A DNA stretch of 8,612 bases from Proteobacteria bacterium UBA6492. GTDB taxonomy: Bacteria; Pseudomonadota; Gammaproteobacteria; UBA6429; Thiohalophilaceae. The stretch is taken from NCBI GenBank assembly GCA_002436485.1, contig DJMK01000137.1:1-8612 (forward strand), given 5' to 3'. Positions 6,389 through 8,612 of the stretch are shown in pieces. Position 1 is the first letter of the stretch. Each line of letters begins with the position of its first letter. The position numbers and the translations under genes are program-made. Below the pieces are notes generated by a model. The model was not told the origin of the DNA and ran no database searches. It saw only the letters and a program-made list of their open reading frames with translations.

Positions 6389-7705
6389 TTATTGCAGCCA
6401 GGTATTAATTTGACGCAGGTCTGCTTCAGTGAGGGTGCCGGCAGACTGTTTAAGGCGCAGCGTTTCAATGTAGTAGTCATAACGTGCCCGTGCATAGTCA
6501 CGCTCTGCACGAAACAACTCGCGTTGTGCATTCAGCACGTCCACCGCGGTACGCGTACCCACCTCGTAACCCGCCTGGGTTGCCTCCAGTGCCGTTTGAG
6601 TAGAAATCAGTGCCTGCTTGAGTGCACGTACACGACTGATTGTCGAAAGCACTGTCAGGTAGCTAGCACGTGTACCACTCACGGTGGCGCGTCGTTGTAG
6701 CTCATGTTGCTGGCGCGCCTGCTCATAGGAAGCGGCCGCCTGGCGTGACGCAGAGTTGACCGAGCCACCCAGATACAGTGGAAAATTCAGTACCAACGAG
6801 ACAGTCGTTCCATCTTCCTGAAAGGCACCAAAATTACCCCCCGAGGTTTCGAAGTCGGTGTAATCGGCCTGCAGGTCCAGGGTGGGGAAGTGGCCGGAAC
6901 GTGCCACGCCCAGCGCATGGCGAGCGGCCTGCATGTTTTTATCAGCAGCCAGTAACAACAGGTTGTTATCAATCGCGGTCTTTATCCACTCGTTCACATC
7001 AGTCGGTTCGGGTGAAACCAGTGGCGCATCGTCTTTAAGTGCCGCAAGTTGTTCCAGTGCCTGGTTGGTAATAACCTGCAAGCGCTCCTTGTTGATGGCC
7101 AGCAGGTTTTGTGCCTCGATCTCGGAAGCCACGGCCTGGTCGTAACGCGCCTGCGCTTCATGTACGTCGGTGATTGCGGTCAGGCCCACTTTAAATCGTT
7201 CACGTGCCTGCACCAGCTGTTGCTCGATGGCCTGTTTTTCTGCCTTGGCAAAATCCAGGTTGTCGGTGGCACCGAGCACGATGAAGTACTGGGTTGCGAC
7301 GCGAATGATCAAATCATGTGCTGCATTGTCAAAATTCGCCTGTGCAGCGGCCACTTCGGCACCGGCCTGGCTGATGCGATCAAATTGTTCCTGTCGATAA
7401 ATAGTTTGTGTCAGGGTGACACTGAACGAATCACTATCGTAATTCCGGGAAGTCGTGAGATTGCCAATGGTACGGTCTTCATCGAACTCCGAATGTGCAC
7501 CCTGCAGATTGACTTGCGGTAATACCGCCGACCATGCCAGCGAAGAGACTTCTTTTTGCGCCTGGTATTCGGCAACGGCGGCCTGGTAGGTTGCGTCATT
7601 GCGTTTGGCCAGTTCAAAAACCTGCATCAGGTCTTCAGCATGAGTCATCGATGTTGCAAGCAGGCCCGTTATTACCAGCAGGCTTCCTGTTTTCATTTTT
7701 TGCAT
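6389..7705 (-). CDS. tolC: TolC-family outer membrane channel protein
   Basis: TolC trimers form an outer membrane barrel and periplasmic alpha-tunnel that serve type I secretion and tripartite efflux pumps. This 438-residue protein starts with a Sec signal peptide: a lysine, then hydrophobic LLVITGLLATSM, with likely cleavage after THA (residue 23). It then shows two tandem outer-membrane-efflux repeats, each a long helical hairpin followed by a barrel strand. The first covers about 24-225 (LPQVNLQGAHSE strand, ARERFKVGLTAITDV helix). The second covers about 235-430 (FPTLDLQADY strand, FPLYLGGSV turn, TQAGYEVGTRTAVDVLNAQ helix). The matching VGLTAITDV and VGTRTAVDV segments show the internal duplication. 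It is shorter than E. coli TolC (493 residues) because the long C-terminal extension is absent. It lies 26 bases after the rhodanese gene. No membrane fusion protein or pump gene is in view, so its partners are unknown. Confidence 0.95.
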   Translation of the reverse strand: MQKMKTGSLLVITGLLATSMTHAEDLMQVFELAKRNDATYQAAVAEYQAQKEVSSLAWSAVLPQVNLQGAHSEFDEDRTIGNLTTSRNYDSDSFSVTLTQTIYRQEQFDRISQAGAEVAAAQANFDNAAHDLIIRVATQYFIVLGATDNLDFAKAEKQAIEQQLVQARERFKVGLTAITDVHEAQARYDQAVASEIEAQNLLAINKERLQVITNQALEQLAALKDDAPLVSPEPTDVNEWIKTAIDNNLLLLAADKNMQAARHALGVARSGHFPTLDLQADYTDFETSGGNFGAFQEDGTTVSLVLNFPLYLGGSVNSASRQAAASYEQARQQHELQRRATVSGTRASYLTVLSTISRVRALKQALISTQTALEATQAGYEVGTRTAVDVLNAQRELFRAERDYARARYDYYIETLRLKQSAGTLTEADLRQINTWLQ

Positions 7706-7731
7706 AGCTAATCCGTATGAGCCAGTTAATG

Positions 7732-8052
7732 TCAGTAGCGTTTCATGTTGGGATCGACCTGGAGCGCCCAGTCCTCGACACCACCTTCCAGATTGATCAC
7801 ATTGCTAAATCCCTGCGTCTCGAGATAGATACCAATCTGTCGACTGCGTATGCCGTGGTGACAAATCACCACGATCTCCTGTTCCCGGTGCAGTTGATCA
7901 AGGATAGCGGGAACCTGCCGCATGGGAACCAATTGTGACCCGTTTATGTGGCAATAATCAAACTCCCACGGCTCGCGCACATCAAGTAGCAGCGGGGACT
8001 CGGTCTGGTTTTGCAGGTAGGTGTGCAGCTCGCTGGCGCTAAGTCGTCTCAT
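7732..8052 (-). CDS. Single-domain rhodanese-like protein
   Basis: Rhodaneses carry sulfur as a persulfide on an active-site cysteine, for example in thiosulfate:cyanide sulfur transfer. The 106 residues form one domain. It opens with LSASEL, then LLLDVREPWEFDYCHINGS (21-39), then the active-site loop C64-H-H-G-I-R-S70, and GGVEDWALQVDP near the C-terminus. The six-residue loop after C64 is the size expected for sulfur rather than phosphate substrates. The cysteine is present, so it should be catalytically competent. There is no signal peptide, so it is probably cytoplasmic. It ends with TGA at 7732-7734, evidence that TGA is a stop in this genome. It sits 38 bases after the PCMT-family gene and 26 before tolC. 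I know no functional reason for this association, and the physiological acceptor is unknown. Confidence 0.93.
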   Translation of the reverse strand: MRRLSASELHTYLQNQTESPLLLDVREPWEFDYCHINGSQLVPMRQVPAILDQLHREQEIVVICHHGIRSRQIGIYLETQGFSNVINLEGGVEDWALQVDPNMKRY

Positions 8053-8090
8053 TAGCCAGTTATAGCGACCGGAACACCGTTTTCAATGGA

Positions 8091-8612
8091 TCAGAAATTG
8101 AAGCGGTTTGGCTGTAACGCGTTTTTCAGTGGGGGCAGATCGGTTTCAAACACCATTTCACGCTGGAATTCAGTCTCGCTCAGGCGGGTCACCAGGGTAG
8201 CCTCCATCACCGGGGAATCACCCACGATGGCGAACAGGCGGCCACCCACCTTGAGGGATTTTTCAAAGGCCTCGGGCAATACCGGCAGGGAGCCGGTGAT
8301 GGCAATCACGTCATACGGGGCATGGTGATCCCAGCCCTGGGCGGCATCACCCACCTCGAGTGTCGCGTTGATCACCTGATGGTCCATCAGCTTCTGCCGG
8401 GCGGCTTCACTGTAGCCCTCGTTGATATCCACGCTGTATACATGGCGGGCCAGCTCGGCCAGTACGGCGGTCACGTAGCCACTGCCGGTGCCCACTTCCA
8501 GCACGGTATCCGAGGGTTCGATGGACAGCGTTTGCAACATGCGGGCTTCGAGCTTGGGGGCCATCATGACCTCGCCCTCGCCCAGGGGGATATTCATATC
8601 GGTAAAGGCCAG
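8091..8612 (-). CDS. Protein-L-isoaspartate O-methyltransferase (PCMT) family protein, partial at 5' end
   Basis: The frame is open to the right edge, so the N-terminus is missing. A Met codon at 8597 exists, but the family extends further upstream and the preceding codons (LAFTD) read as coding. The visible 173 residues hold a class I SAM domain of the PCMT type: VLEVGTGSGYVTAVLAEL (motif I), VYSVDIN (motif II), GWDHHAPYDVIAITGSLPVLP, then GGRLFAIVG. Classic Pcm repairs isoaspartyl residues by methylation and has a Ser-Gln-Pro segment before motif I. Here that segment reads MMAPKLEARML. The C-terminal tail ending in NRFNF also belongs to a divergent branch. It is therefore family-level only, and repair activity is uncertain. 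It ends with TGA and lies 38 bases before the rhodanese start. It is GC-rich (37 of 60 bases at 8341-8400), unlike the left half of the window. Confidence 0.9.
   Translation of the reverse strand: MAFTDMNIPLGEGEVMMAPKLEARMLQTLSIEPSDTVLEVGTGSGYVTAVLAELARHVYSVDINEGYSEAARQKLMDHQVINATLEVGDAAQGWDHHAPYDVIAITGSLPVLPEAFEKSLKVGGRLFAIVGDSPVMEATLVTRLSETEFQREMVFETDLPPLKNALQPNRFNF

Noticed and set aside
6099..6413. 104-residue plus-strand frame opposite the isochorismatase-fold gene
   Set aside because: It is antisense to a gene with an intact catalytic triad, and its own translation is Cys-rich and featureless.
7049..7522. 157-residue plus-strand frame
   Set aside because: It is antisense to the helical core of tolC, shows no recognisable motif and has no promoter context. 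It is a shadow frame.
1..8612. tRNA, rRNA, CRISPR array, insertion sequence or prophage genes
   Set aside because: Genes cover nearly all of the window, gaps are 110 bases or less, and no repeats, transposase motifs or cloverleaf-like sequences were seen.

Overview
The window looks like a chromosomal envelope-biogenesis region of a Gram-negative bacterium, most likely a gammaproteobacterium. The reasons are a Kdo kinase (KdkA), lipid A and inner-core LPS enzymes, a TolC-type outer membrane channel, and a PCMT-family methyltransferase / rhodanese / tolC gene order. That order is familiar to me from gammaproteobacteria, but I could not search to confirm it. I see no RNA genes, insertion sequences, CRISPR arrays or long repeats. 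No gap between genes is longer than 110 bases.

Left part (1-2818). A plus-strand pair enters from the left edge: the 3' end of gmd, then rmd, together the route to GDP-D-rhamnose. The rmd frame is broken by one in-frame TGA at 438-440, although every later motif is intact. Facing it on the minus strand are a GT9 heptosyltransferase-like gene and, directly downstream, a small SAM-dependent methyltransferase whose stop lies 4 bases from the rmd stop.

Middle (2819-5785). A 110-base divergent gap separates the GT9 gene from kdkA (plus strand). The 3' end of kdkA overlaps by 32 bases, tail to tail, with a 726-residue minus-strand gene. That gene is the most striking object here: one uninterrupted frame joining a complete LpxL/HtrB-type lipid A acyltransferase to a complete WaaA Kdo transferase. 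The two halves catalyse successive steps of Kdo-lipid A assembly, and the neighbouring kinase modifies the Kdo that WaaA adds. A KdkA neighbour suggests, by analogy with Haemophilus influenzae, that this WaaA may add a single Kdo.

Right part (5786-8612). Upstream of the fusion on the same strand, in a tight run with gaps of 15 to 38 bases, lie an ISOC2-like isochorismatase-fold hydrolase, tolC, a single-domain rhodanese, and a PCMT-family methyltransferase cut by the right edge. The five genes could be one transcript ending at kdkA.

Base composition changes along the window. Hand counts of 60-base samples give 24 G+C at 241-300, 18 at 3421-3480, 35 at 6901-6960 and 37 at 8341-8400. The polysaccharide/core half is therefore clearly more AT-rich than the tolC side, as often seen for exchangeable LPS loci.
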